Of a stretch of DNA of 64,000 bases, positions 55,535 to 63,858 are shown in pieces (within the stretch, counting starts at the first letter, position 1; each line of letters starts with the position of its first letter). The translations under genes were made by a program, and so were the position numbers. This DNA is from Pseudarcicella hirudinis. GTDB lineage: Bacteria; Bacteroidota; Bacteroidia; Cytophagales; Spirosomataceae. Location of the stretch: the NCBI RefSeq assembly GCF_900115665.1, contig NZ_FOXH01000006.1:62001-126000 (forward strand). The letters are read 5' to 3'. The notes under the pieces are model-generated. The model had not been told where the DNA came from and did not search any database. It worked only from the letters and a program-made list of their open reading frames with translations.

Positions 55535-55693
55535 CAGACCAGAACTCTATCAATCTTTTATCCGTGTTCCAAATCTATTTATGGGGAATCAAAGAAATTT
55601 CATTGATTGAAATGCTTTCAATCAGTGCTTCTAAAGCTTGTCTTTGCCAGAGATTGATTTTAACGGAAAAAAGATTGATAGAGTCCGGGTCTG
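55535..55693. repeat. 159-nt imperfect palindrome between precursor 1 and its maturase gene
   Basis: Outer arms 55535-55566 and 55662-55693 are complementary at 28 of 32 positions, including an unbroken 15-bp block (CTCTATCAATCTTTT against its complement). Near the centre TTTCATTGATTGAAA faces TTTCAATCAGTG, giving 11 of 12 pairs. The intervening parts match weakly. As RNA this makes a long stem; as DNA it resembles a small palindromic mobile unit. It fills most of the 304 bp between the precursor stop and the maturase start, where I see no gene. Confidence 0.75.
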
Positions 55694-55709
55694 ATGGGAG
55701 TATGCCTTC

Positions 55710-55931
55710 CTATTCTAAAGCAGCAGCGCTACTCATTTTCCAGCCACCACTTGCATGAGCTTCTTTAAAAGCAACAGCTACATTACCGCCGGTGATTTCA
55801 TCAAGTGCCTCTTTCAGAGCCTCATTTTCAAGAGAAGCAAAAACATCTTTCAATTTTGCTCTTTGCTCATCAGTAAGACGTACTTGTTTTACAGTTGTGT
55901 TTTGCGAATTTTCATTTGCATTCGGTTCCAT
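55710..55931 (-). CDS. RiPP precursor peptide 1 (Gly-Gly leader)
   Basis: A 73-residue peptide. Residues 1-49 look like a leader: polar start, then an amphipathic helix (LTDEQRAKLKDVFASLENEA) and a double-glycine site with Leu at -7, Ile at -4 and Gly48-Gly49 (LDEITGG). The 24-residue remainder starts NVAVAFKEAH and ends in an Ala-rich tail. It holds Phe55, Trp64 in GGWKMSS and a second Gly-Gly at 62-63. No homologous enzyme fold is possible at this size. It is followed on the same strand by two maturases, and a C39 exporter lies in the upstream operon. No Cys, so not a lanthipeptide or sactipeptide. Confidence 0.8.
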   Translation of the reverse strand: MEPNANENSQNTTVKQVRLTDEQRAKLKDVFASLENEALKEALDEITGGNVAVAFKEAHASGGWKMSSAAALE

Positions 55932-56238
55932 AATATACAGTTGTTTATAGTTAAAAAAATTAAGAAATTCTAAAATAAAAACACGACGATTGTCACGCTG
56001 TTGCTAAATGGTTCCTGGTTTTCCCTGGATAATCTTAACTATTAAGGATTACTGAAAGCAGGGTGGTTTTGTTATGAAATGGGACTTAGATCGTTGCTGT
56101 AATGGATCCTGTTTAATTTCCCTGCTCTTGATTTCTGAAATAAAGTTAGCTCATTTAAGTTTACGATTTTGGGTTTTTCGATTAATACCCTGTTTTCTTA
56201 GATGAAACTTTACTAATTACCGTTATCAATTTTCACGC
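55932..56238 (-). other. Intergenic stretch upstream of precursor 1
   Basis: 307 bp between the stop of the gene at 56239 and the precursor start. No reading frame of note on either strand. Short imperfect hairpins occur, such as TAATCCTTAA facing TTAAGATTA near 56023-56047. The length suggests that precursor 1 has its own promoter, but I find no clear TTTG plus TAnnTTTG pair. Confidence 0.5.
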
Positions 56239-56865
56239 TTATAAATGACTTAAAACTTTCTCAAAAACAGGTGGATTTATAACGGCCAGGCTTTGTAAAA
56301 ACTCCTCTCCAAGTTCAGAACTCCACTTCAGTGCTTTTCTTAAAAGATCAGAATCATCTGATGGAATCAGGCTTATTTTCTCAGGAAAGCGCTTAATAAT
56401 CAATTTCCCTTCTCTTTGAAAATTTTCAAGATAAGAGGCAACATCATCAATTTTTTCTTCCTGGAAAGGAATAACTGATTCTTTGGAAATCAATTCTTCA
56501 ATCCAGCAGGAGTCATCCTGTTCAAAAGAAGTACCGGGTAATTTATAAAGAGAGGCTTCTTTACCGGCATATCTCTTCTCAAAAGCGCCGGGCTGCCTTT
56601 CACAAATATAAATTATACCTGAATAATAATCCCGGCCGATAGAACAGCCGAAATCTCCCCCCCATGTATTTAAAAAGGCTGAAGCTACAACTTTTTCACG
56701 GGAGGCATAAACCCAGTTCCTGAAATGGGTACTGGTGTTTGGCAGAATAACTGATAACCCTTGTCTGGATGATCCGTGATATACAAAAGGTTTATCAGTA
56801 CTATTCCTGTTCATATTAATCTGCTGAATGTATGAGAACATCTCTTTTGTACCAAAAAAATTCAT
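56239..56865 (-). CDS. Uncharacterised protein, possible ADP-ribosyltransferase-like fold
   Basis: A 208-residue protein without signal peptide. I do not recognise a named family. The order of motifs is suggestive of an H-Y-E ADP-ribosyltransferase core: VYHGSSRQGLSVILPN (His 30), WVYASREKVVASAF (Tyr 53) and a later Glu in CWIEELISKESVIPF. Such H-G-(S/T), Y-A-(S/T) and E steps also occur in KptA/PARP-like proteins. This is motif-level reading only. It follows the barrel gene by 24 bp and so belongs to the exporter operon, where it could modify, protect against or regulate the peptide. Confidence 0.65.
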   Translation of the reverse strand: MNFFGTKEMFSYIQQINMNRNSTDKPFVYHGSSRQGLSVILPNTSTHFRNWVYASREKVVASAFLNTWGGDFGCSIGRDYYSGIIYICERQPGAFEKRYAGKEASLYKLPGTSFEQDDSCWIEELISKESVIPFQEEKIDDVASYLENFQREGKLIIKRFPEKISLIPSDDSDLLRKALKWSSELGEEFLQSLAVINPPVFEKVLSHL

Positions 56866-56889
56866 GATGATGATTTTTCCACCGATGTA

Positions 56890-59292
56890 TTAATTTCCGA
56901 CCCGGTTTTCTTCATCACTACTACTGATTTTTTTAGGTTTCTGCTTGAAGACAGATTTACCAAACTTATAGGTAAAGTTCAGTCTTGCTCCCTGTGTATT
57001 ACGCTTTTGATTCTGTTCCAAATTGATATCCAGATAATTAGCGATATTATAAGACCTGAATGAATAAAGAATATCTGAAAAAGTAAGGCTTAAACTTCCT
57101 CTGTCTTTAATTACATTTTTCTGAAATCCACCAGACAATTCATACACATCTTTTGTTCGGTAAAAACCGGCTATACTCGGAGACTGGTAGTAGAAAGAAA
57201 GGTCAAATGTTATGCCTTTCGGTAATTTGAACACACTTGAAGTTTTCAAATAATAGCTGACTCGTTCGTTATCAAACGTACTGGTAAGGTAACGGGATGT
57301 ATAACGTTCGTAGGCTAACTGAAAATATCCCTGGATTTTCCACCAGCTTGTAAGGTTTAGAGGCAGGTTAAAATCTAAAGAATACGCTTCTCCCTTGTCA
57401 AGGTTCAACATAGTGTATTTGTAAGTATTCCCTGTACCAACTCTTTGCGGAAGCTGCGTAATAATGTCTGTTTGTCTCGAATATGCAAGCGTAGCAGACC
57501 AGTCTTTATGAGCAAAAGAAAGCTCATAAGAACTGACATTTTCGGGTAATAATGAAGGATTTCCTTCGATATAGGTATATTTGTCGATGAAAAGTGTAAA
57601 AGGATTTAATGCTTCAAACGAAGGCCTGGTGAGCTTCATTGCATAGGCAAAACTCAAGGTATTATCTTCGTTAATGTTATATTCGTATTGAATGCTGGGA
57701 AGTAGCCGATCGTATGTCCTTTCATTAATTTTGTTAATAGTTACGGAGTTTCCTTTCGTGGAAGTTTTCTCAAATCTTAACCCGGCTTCCACTTTCCCCT
57801 TCCCGATCTTTTGCGTAATCATACCGTAAACAGCAAAAATATTTTCATTATAAATAAATTCATTACTTCGTAATTCGTCATTTATCCATAATCCATTGGC
57901 AAGCGTGTCAATTTTCAGGTAATTTTCCGTTTTAATCCAGCTGTTTTTTGTGCCGACTTCAAACTTTGTATTTTCAGTGATTGATTTAGAATAGTCGATA
58001 TTAAAGCTTTTTATAGTGGTCGAAAACCTGGAGACATTCTGCAAACTGGACAAATTACCGGAAGATGATTCCTGAAAAAATGTTCTTGATTCCAGCATCT
58101 GGTTTCCGCTGTTTTTAAAGGTAGCATAGTTCAAATCAGCCACTAATTCTCCTTTTTTTGCTTCATCAAGAAAACCTTTATAGTTAAGATTATATGATAA
58201 ACCCTGGTTTGTTCTGTCAATATTACTCAAGGTGTTTATCTTATATTGTCTGTCCGTTTCAGTAACTATTGCCTGTCCGGTATTAACCGTTCCATAGGGA
58301 TGCTCAAACCCTCTTACCAGAACACCCAAAGTTTGTCTTGGAGACAGGAAATAATCTGCCCCGACTCTGAAATGATAGCCATGAGGGTCCATGATTAATG
58401 ATGAAACCTGATCAAAAACACCCAGATCTGTGGTTCTTTTCAGGATAAAATCATTCTGAACCTTATAGGAAAAATAACTTCCTCTGCCAAAATAAGCAAT
58501 TTTCGGTGTTTTATAGGTTAAACTAAGTCCGGTCCCATATTGAGAAAAACGTTTGTATTCATATTCAGCATTGGCATTTCCACTTATTCCAAGCGTTTTA
58601 TCACGTTTTAGTATCACATTTATTACTCCCTTACTTTCAGCATCATACCTTGCTCCGGCGTTTGAAATAATCTCTATTTTTTCAATATCTGCAGAGCTCA
58701 GACTTTTTACATCGGCATTGGTAGCAGGCTTTCCATCAATCATTAACTGAGGATTATTTTTTCCTCTGATAGAAATTCCCCCATCCTTGTCAACGATAAC
58801 GCCAGGAGAATGATTTAATACGTCAAAAGCATTGCTTGAAGTATTAAAAAAGGAGTTACTTACATTAATTATTAATTTACCCAATTGCTTTTCAACAGCC
58901 GGCCTCTCTCCTTTTACAACCACTTCCTGAAGCACTTTTTCATCAGAAATGAGAGATATTGCTCCAAGATTTATCTTTGGATTTGTTTCATTCAGTAAGA
59001 TTTCAGGAGAAAAGTATTTTTTAAAGCCTATAAATGAAATGCTCAGGAAAAATTTATTTTTTGTTGTCTGCCCCAAATAAATAATAAACCTGCCGGAACT
59101 ATCGGTAACAACCCCTTTGACAAAAGAAGAATCAGCCGAAGCGTGTAAAATAACGTTTGCAAATTCAACTGGCTTTCCTTCCGGATCCAACGCTTTCCCT
59201 TCGATTGAAAAAGCATTATTTCCTGTATCCTGTGCCAATCCTGAAAGGTGAATAAGCATGAAAATAATATAGAAAAATATTCCCCTTTTCAT
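56890..59292 (-). CDS. TonB-dependent outer-membrane beta-barrel protein in RiPP operon
   Basis: An 800-residue outer-membrane protein with signal peptide (ending LSGLAQ). It has a carboxypeptidase-regulatory-like domain (about 27-110: GKALDPEGKPVEFANVILHA), a plug with LNHSPGVIVDKDGGISIRG, LMIDGKPA and SNAGARYDAESKGVINVIL, and a barrel. It has the same architecture as the protein at 2284-4809. The C-terminus is short and charged after an aromatic strand. It lies 64 bp after the adaptor gene and 24 bp before the possible ADP-ribosyltransferase gene. In this place it might be the outer-membrane route or receptor for the mature peptide; no TolC gene is nearby. Confidence 0.88.
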   Translation of the reverse strand: MKRGIFFYIIFMLIHLSGLAQDTGNNAFSIEGKALDPEGKPVEFANVILHASADSSFVKGVVTDSSGRFIIYLGQTTKNKFFLSISFIGFKKYFSPEILLNETNPKINLGAISLISDEKVLQEVVVKGERPAVEKQLGKLIINVSNSFFNTSSNAFDVLNHSPGVIVDKDGGISIRGKNNPQLMIDGKPATNADVKSLSSADIEKIEIISNAGARYDAESKGVINVILKRDKTLGISGNANAEYEYKRFSQYGTGLSLTYKTPKIAYFGRGSYFSYKVQNDFILKRTTDLGVFDQVSSLIMDPHGYHFRVGADYFLSPRQTLGVLVRGFEHPYGTVNTGQAIVTETDRQYKINTLSNIDRTNQGLSYNLNYKGFLDEAKKGELVADLNYATFKNSGNQMLESRTFFQESSSGNLSSLQNVSRFSTTIKSFNIDYSKSITENTKFEVGTKNSWIKTENYLKIDTLANGLWINDELRSNEFIYNENIFAVYGMITQKIGKGKVEAGLRFEKTSTKGNSVTINKINERTYDRLLPSIQYEYNINEDNTLSFAYAMKLTRPSFEALNPFTLFIDKYTYIEGNPSLLPENVSSYELSFAHKDWSATLAYSRQTDIITQLPQRVGTGNTYKYTMLNLDKGEAYSLDFNLPLNLTSWWKIQGYFQLAYERYTSRYLTSTFDNERVSYYLKTSSVFKLPKGITFDLSFYYQSPSIAGFYRTKDVYELSGGFQKNVIKDRGSLSLTFSDILYSFRSYNIANYLDINLEQNQKRNTQGARLNFTYKFGKSVFKQKPKKISSSDEENRVGN

Positions 59293-59356
59293 AACAAATT
59301 AATTTAAAACGCTTTAAGGATCAAATCTTCTAATCATGAATGCTGTTTGAATACCG

Positions 59357-60076
59357 CTAAAACTTAATTCCGAATATTCTCTGAAAGAGGTTCTTCTCTT
59401 CTAAAATGATTTCTGCGCTTCCTAACAGGAAATGCTGTAAAGGAAGCTTAACCCCCATGTTAGTAGTGAGACCATTGGTCAGCTTTACTTCAGCTCTGTA
59501 ATAGTTATCGATCATGACAGGAACCAGCGAGATGATTTGTCCTTCTACAAAGCCAAATTCCTCCGAGGGATAATTATCTAACCGGATCAATACATTCTGA
59601 CCCTTTTTGGCTTTTCCTGCTCCTTTCATAGGAATACTCAGCTGAACATTATACCCGCTGATCGGAGGATATATGACCATAATATTTTTCCGGGGGTTAT
59701 TTTCAATTCCTTTTACGATAAAAACCTGCCCGCCGATAGAGGCTGTAAAATATTGTTTCCTGCGTGTGGTCAGATTGTTTTCCACCAAAAGAGTATCTCC
59801 TCTGTTTACACGTTGGGAATCCTTTACGACAGGCTGATACTCAAGGCCATCAGATTTATACCAGCCAAGTTTACTTGGCTGTTCTTTCGAATTAATCATA
59901 ACTTTTGTTTCGAAAGTATCAGGAAACCTGACAAAATAGGAGCAAAAAATGAAGATAAGAAATACAGAAACAATCACAGATATCCCCCAGCGTACAATCC
60001 AGTGTGGTACGTGGCCAATTATTTCCTGAATCTCTTCACTCCGAAGCTCGAAGTTAGTATGTTGTGCGGCTGGCAT
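59357..60076 (-). CDS. Short HlyD-type adaptor of the peptide exporter
   Basis: A 239-residue membrane-fusion protein. One N-terminal membrane helix (about 30-50: WGISVIVSVFLIFIFCSYFV) is followed by a barrel/lipoyl-like part (DGLEYQPVVKDSQRVNRGDTLL; ASIGGQVFIVKGIE) and a C-terminal barrel (AKKGQNVLIRLDNYPSEEFGFVEG). Compared with the usual 400-450 residues, the long coiled-coil hairpin is missing: the two lipoyl halves are joined by only about 20 residues. It starts 4 bp after the transporter stop, so it is translationally linked to it. Confidence 0.87.
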   Translation of the reverse strand: MPAAQHTNFELRSEEIQEIIGHVPHWIVRWGISVIVSVFLIFIFCSYFVRFPDTFETKVMINSKEQPSKLGWYKSDGLEYQPVVKDSQRVNRGDTLLVENNLTTRRKQYFTASIGGQVFIVKGIENNPRKNIMVIYPPISGYNVQLSIPMKGAGKAKKGQNVLIRLDNYPSEEFGFVEGQIISLVPVMIDNYYRAEVKLTNGLTTNMGVKLPLQHFLLGSAEIILEEKNLFQRIFGIKF

Positions 60077-60080
60077 GTCT

Positions 60081-62381
60081 TTAAGCTGATTCGAGTTCTA
60101 ACTGATTTTTTACCAATTCATAATAAACCCCTCGTTTAGCAGAGGTAAGTGACGTATGTGTTCCGATTTCCTTTACCTCTCCGTTTTCAAGTACTACAAT
60201 CTGGTCGGCATTTTTCACAGTACTTAAGCGGTGAGCAATAACCACAACGGTTTTACCTTCAAAAAAATCATCCATATTCCTCATAATAATTCTCTCATTA
60301 TTGGCATCCAAAGCGCTCGTAGCTTCATCAAAGAACAAGTATGAAGGATTCTTATAGACAGCTCTGGCGATAAAAATTCTTTGCCGTTGACCACCACTTA
60401 ACCCGGCCCCTGCGTTTCCGATTTTAGTGGTAAATCCTAAAGGAAGTTTTTTAATATAGTCTGAGATATTTGCGACATGAATAGCATTCATCATCCTTTC
60501 CTCTTCGATTCTTTCCCCGTCAACCGCAATATTTCTTGCAATGGTATCTGAAAATATATAGCCATCCTGCATTACCGTACCGCATTTCTTTCGCCAGGCT
60601 TTTGCAGAGATTTCCCCCATGCTTATTCCATCCACCAGAAGTTCTCCGTCAATAGGATTATAGAATTTAAGCAAGAGTTTCAACAAAGTGGTTTTTCCAC
60701 TTCCGCTTGCTCCGACGATAGCTGTAACTTTCCCCTTTGGAATATGCAGGTTGATGTTTTTCAGCACCAGAGCCGACTGAGGCACGCCATATCTGAAAGA
60801 TACATTTCTTAATGTAATTCCCTTTTCTTCAATCTTTTGCGAACTACTGAGGAAGATGTTGGCACGTTTCACTTCCTGTTCATCAAAATCAGTATGGAAT
60901 GGCAGCGTTGACAACATACTGTCTGTATCTTCATCCAGTTCTTCATTCGGTCTGTTATGAATCTCTCCCAAACGGTCCAGACTTATCTTAGCATCCTGAA
61001 TACTTCTCATGAATTTAATCAACTGAGAAAGAGGCCCGTTCATTTGTCCTACGATATACGAAATACTCAACATTACCCCCAGTGTTATCTCATGGTTCAT
61101 CACCGCCATTGCTGAAGCATAAGAAATAAGTATATTTTTCAACTGGGTAGTAAATGTTGATCCTATTTCCTGATATTGTTCTAAGGCAAGACTTTTGATA
61201 TTGATTTTAAAGAGTTTTGCCTGAATTCTTTCCCATTCCCATCTTCTTGCTTTTTCACAGTTATTCAGTTTTATCTCTTGCATACCTGTGATAAGCTCAT
61301 ACAAACTATTCTGATTTTCTCTCATCTGCTGAAATCTCCGGTAGTCCAGATTTTTTCGCTGATTAAGAAATATCAGAACCCAGACAATAGATATCGCACT
61401 CCCGATAGAAAAGATGAGTAATAAACTTGAGCTGTACAGTCCCAGCACCACAGAAAAGATTAAGAGGTTTACCAGCGAGAAAAAAGTCTGTAAGGTAGAC
61501 CCCGTCAGGAAGGTTTCTATCCGGTGATGGTCATTAATCCTTTGTGTTATATCCCCGACGTTCTTCGATTCAAAGAAATTAATGGGCAGTTTCATCAATT
61601 TCACCAGAAAATTTGAAATGATTGAGACGCTCATCCGCGTATTAATATGCAGCAATATCCAGTTCCTGATCATATCAACACCCATTCCTCCCAGAAAAAG
61701 CAACAGCTGTGAAAATAAAATCAGGTGTATGAAGCCAAAGTCCTGACGATGGATCCCGTAATCAACCAGGCTCTGCGTCAGAAAAGGAAAAACAAGGGCA
61801 AGTAAACTGCTGAAAAGCATACTGATAAGCAGTTGCGCCAGGTATTTGCGGTAAGGGGCAAGGTATTCGAAGAGGAATTTAAATCCTAATTTTTCATCTT
61901 TCTGTTCCTCATGGTTCTGATAAAATTCATTGGTTGGCTCTACCAGCAGGGCAATCCCCTTATCTCCGGTAGTACTCACCCAGCATTTCATCAGTGTTTC
62001 TTTATCTATTGTAACCAGATTATGTCCCGGGTCACCTACAATAATTCTTTCTTTGTGCTCTCCGGGAAGAAAACTCCAGAAGCTCTTTTTTATGTCATAA
62101 AGAACCACAAAATGCTCCTGGTTCCAGTGAAGAATACACGGAAGCGGAGCTTCTTCGGCAAGTTGCCGGTAATTTAGTTTAACTGCGAGCGTCTTAAATC
62201 CTACTTTCTCGGCAGCTTCACTTATTCCCAATAGACTAACCCCCGAACGCGTAATGTATGCGTTCGCTCTGAGGAAATCCATAGAATAATTTTTACCATA
62301 GAAAGACGCAATCATCCTGAGACAGGTAGGACCACAATCCATGTAATCTAATTGCCGAAAGTATTTGTATTTCTGGTTCAT
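60081..62381 (-). CDS. Peptidase-containing ABC transporter (C39 domain)
   Basis: A 766-residue inner-membrane exporter that cuts Gly-Gly leaders and exports the peptide. The C39 peptidase occupies residues 1-135 with catalytic Cys16 (MDCGPTCLRMI), His90 (NQEHFVVLYD) and Asp117 (VGDPGH). A six-helix ABC membrane domain spans about 170-450. The ATPase has Walker A GASGSGKTTLLK near residue 553, signature LSGGQRQRIF near 662, Walker B YLFFDEATSALD near 687, and an H-loop in IAHRLST. All residues needed for protease and ATPase activity are present. It lies 11 bp after a maturase gene. Expected substrates are the Gly-Gly precursors of this locus. Confidence 0.95.
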   Translation of the reverse strand: MNQKYKYFRQLDYMDCGPTCLRMIASFYGKNYSMDFLRANAYITRSGVSLLGISEAAEKVGFKTLAVKLNYRQLAEEAPLPCILHWNQEHFVVLYDIKKSFWSFLPGEHKERIIVGDPGHNLVTIDKETLMKCWVSTTGDKGIALLVEPTNEFYQNHEEQKDEKLGFKFLFEYLAPYRKYLAQLLISMLFSSLLALVFPFLTQSLVDYGIHRQDFGFIHLILFSQLLLFLGGMGVDMIRNWILLHINTRMSVSIISNFLVKLMKLPINFFESKNVGDITQRINDHHRIETFLTGSTLQTFFSLVNLLIFSVVLGLYSSSLLLIFSIGSAISIVWVLIFLNQRKNLDYRRFQQMRENQNSLYELITGMQEIKLNNCEKARRWEWERIQAKLFKINIKSLALEQYQEIGSTFTTQLKNILISYASAMAVMNHEITLGVMLSISYIVGQMNGPLSQLIKFMRSIQDAKISLDRLGEIHNRPNEELDEDTDSMLSTLPFHTDFDEQEVKRANIFLSSSQKIEEKGITLRNVSFRYGVPQSALVLKNINLHIPKGKVTAIVGASGSGKTTLLKLLLKFYNPIDGELLVDGISMGEISAKAWRKKCGTVMQDGYIFSDTIARNIAVDGERIEEERMMNAIHVANISDYIKKLPLGFTTKIGNAGAGLSGGQRQRIFIARAVYKNPSYLFFDEATSALDANNERIIMRNMDDFFEGKTVVVIAHRLSTVKNADQIVVLENGEVKEIGTHTSLTSAKRGVYYELVKNQLELESA

Positions 62382-62392
62382 GGCAAACGCAT

Positions 62393-63610
62393 TTAAATAT
62401 ACGTAAACGATTCAATATACTCTTCTTTAATAATTGAAAAAGTCAATTTCTCCATCTCTCCTTCACTTATTAATTCTTTGGGCATAGTATCCAGCACTAC
62501 ATTCTGGATATGAGTGATTAGCTTCAGCAGATTAAGGCAGTAAACCGAAGGGTTATTAAACCCGTTGGAACTACGGTACCGGTGAGGGAAAAAACCGCCC
62601 CCGCATACTTCCACAACCGGGCATTCCTGACATTGCTGACAAAGGATTTCGTGACTTAACTGATAGTTTTTGGCCAGTTCAGTCTCCAGCGCATCATCAA
62701 TTGTATTATTGAGCACGTTCATATCAGCCTTTGTAAATCCGTGTCCGCAAAGTTTCAGCGCTCCTACAGCTTCAATACTTCCATCAGTTTCAATGACGAG
62801 AAATTCACTACGCCTTTGCCCCCAGTATTCAAATCCGTTATCTATTCCGAGTATTAATTCAACAACCTGCTTAAAAATGCGGATTTCAATCTTCTGGTCA
62901 GAATGCCACCAGATATTAAAAATCTCGATAAGCCAGTCTGCATAGAGCGTTTTGCCCTCTTTTCTTTCCTGATATAACAAGCCTGTCGGGGTATTTTCAT
63001 AATTACCATACGGCAGGAGGAAATTTATGTATCTGGTCCCTAAAAAGCGTAATTGATTATACACTTCAACCGGATCTGATTCTACATCAATAACCATCAG
63101 GATTCCAACATTATTCCTTAAAAACGGTGAATTCTGAGCGATTTTAAGCCCGCGAATAGTATCATAATATGAACCGTTTCCATTGTGATATTTTCGGTGT
63201 AAATCGTGCGTTTCCTGTAAGCCATCAATACTTACACCTACACTGATATCCAGCAGCCCGAGTGTTTTACACCATTCATTATCAAGCAGTACACCATTTG
63301 TCTGCAAGGTAAAGCCGACTTTTATTCCTTTAAGTCTCTCTCTTGCCTTTCCGACAAATGATTTAAAAAATTCACGGGGAGCCAGAAGAGGTTCTCCTCC
63401 ATGAAAAACAAATTCAAAAAACTTCTGATCATGCAGACTGCAATGCTCTTTAACTCTCTCAATAATAGCATCAACAACCTCATTACTCATTAATTTTGGT
63501 TGTTTTAAATACGTATAATCTCCCTTGTTATAAATGTAACAATAGTCACAGTTTAAATTACATCTGCTAGCGATTTTTAAAATTAAAGCCTGACATTTCA
63601 AGGGATCCAT
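62393..63610 (-). CDS. FxsB-like radical SAM/SPASM peptide maturase (first in set)
   Basis: A 405-residue member of the same family as the two maturases at 52.8-55.4 kb, but more divergent. Cluster Cys residues 17, 21 and 24 are in SRCNLNCDYCYIYNKGD. HGGEPLLAPREF, QTNGVLLDNEWC and VSIDGLQETHDLHRKYHNG, then SPASM blocks IETDGSIEAVGALKLCGHGF and CQQCQECPVVEVCGGGFFPHRY follow. Its start is 6 bp after the stop of precursor 2, which makes that peptide its likely target, and it is followed by the exporter gene. The expected product is a cross-link at the aromatic residues of the precursor. Confidence 0.9.
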   Translation of the reverse strand: MDPLKCQALILKIASRCNLNCDYCYIYNKGDYTYLKQPKLMSNEVVDAIIERVKEHCSLHDQKFFEFVFHGGEPLLAPREFFKSFVGKARERLKGIKVGFTLQTNGVLLDNEWCKTLGLLDISVGVSIDGLQETHDLHRKYHNGNGSYYDTIRGLKIAQNSPFLRNNVGILMVIDVESDPVEVYNQLRFLGTRYINFLLPYGNYENTPTGLLYQERKEGKTLYADWLIEIFNIWWHSDQKIEIRIFKQVVELILGIDNGFEYWGQRRSEFLVIETDGSIEAVGALKLCGHGFTKADMNVLNNTIDDALETELAKNYQLSHEILCQQCQECPVVEVCGGGFFPHRYRSSNGFNNPSVYCLNLLKLITHIQNVVLDTMPKELISEGEMEKLTFSIIKEEYIESFTYI

Positions 63611-63616
63611 AAGTTA

Positions 63617-63814
63617 TCAGATATTATCACTGTCCAAAGGGCTATTTTTTCCACCTACAGCTTCCACCCATCCCGATCCTTGTGAATTCTCTACCCATTG
63701 GCCTCCGGTAACATCCTCCCCTGATATTTTCTGCCCTTCTTTATTAAAATGATCAAGTGCTTTTTTCTGCACGTCCTCATCTTTTTTGCTGAAGAAAAAT
63801 TTTTTCTTTGACAT
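63617..63814 (-). CDS. RiPP precursor peptide 2 with two W-V-E motifs
   Basis: A 65-residue peptide. The start is Lys/Phe-rich (MSKKKFFFSKK) and is followed by a charged helix and the leader end SGEDVTGG (Val at -4, Gly37-Gly38). The 27-residue core has two related 9-residue units, GQWVENSQG and SGWVEAVGG, with Trp40-Val-Glu42 and Trp49-Val-Glu51, and then an acidic tail. A second Gly-Gly lies at 54-55. There is no Cys. The gene is 6 bp before a maturase gene. Repeated aromatic-x-x units are as expected for a cyclophane-type RiPP; the exact linkage cannot be read. Confidence 0.85.
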   Translation of the reverse strand: MSKKKFFFSKKDEDVQKKALDHFNKEGQKISGEDVTGGQWVENSQGSGWVEAVGGKNSPLDSDNI

Positions 63815-63858
63815 CTTTTCAATTGTTTAATTTGTTTAAACTCATTAATACCAAAATC

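Noticed and set aside
55564-55758. Small plus-strand frame as a further precursor
   Set aside because: It runs through the palindrome and the antisense of precursor 1, has no Gly-Gly site of the same type and is on the opposite strand from the whole locus.
52782-63610. Grasp-with-spasm or GG-Bacteroidales type RiPP system
   Set aside because: No ATP-grasp enzyme is present, and the maturases carry FxsB-like blocks instead of those of the CXXX/GG-Bacteroidales maturases as I know them.
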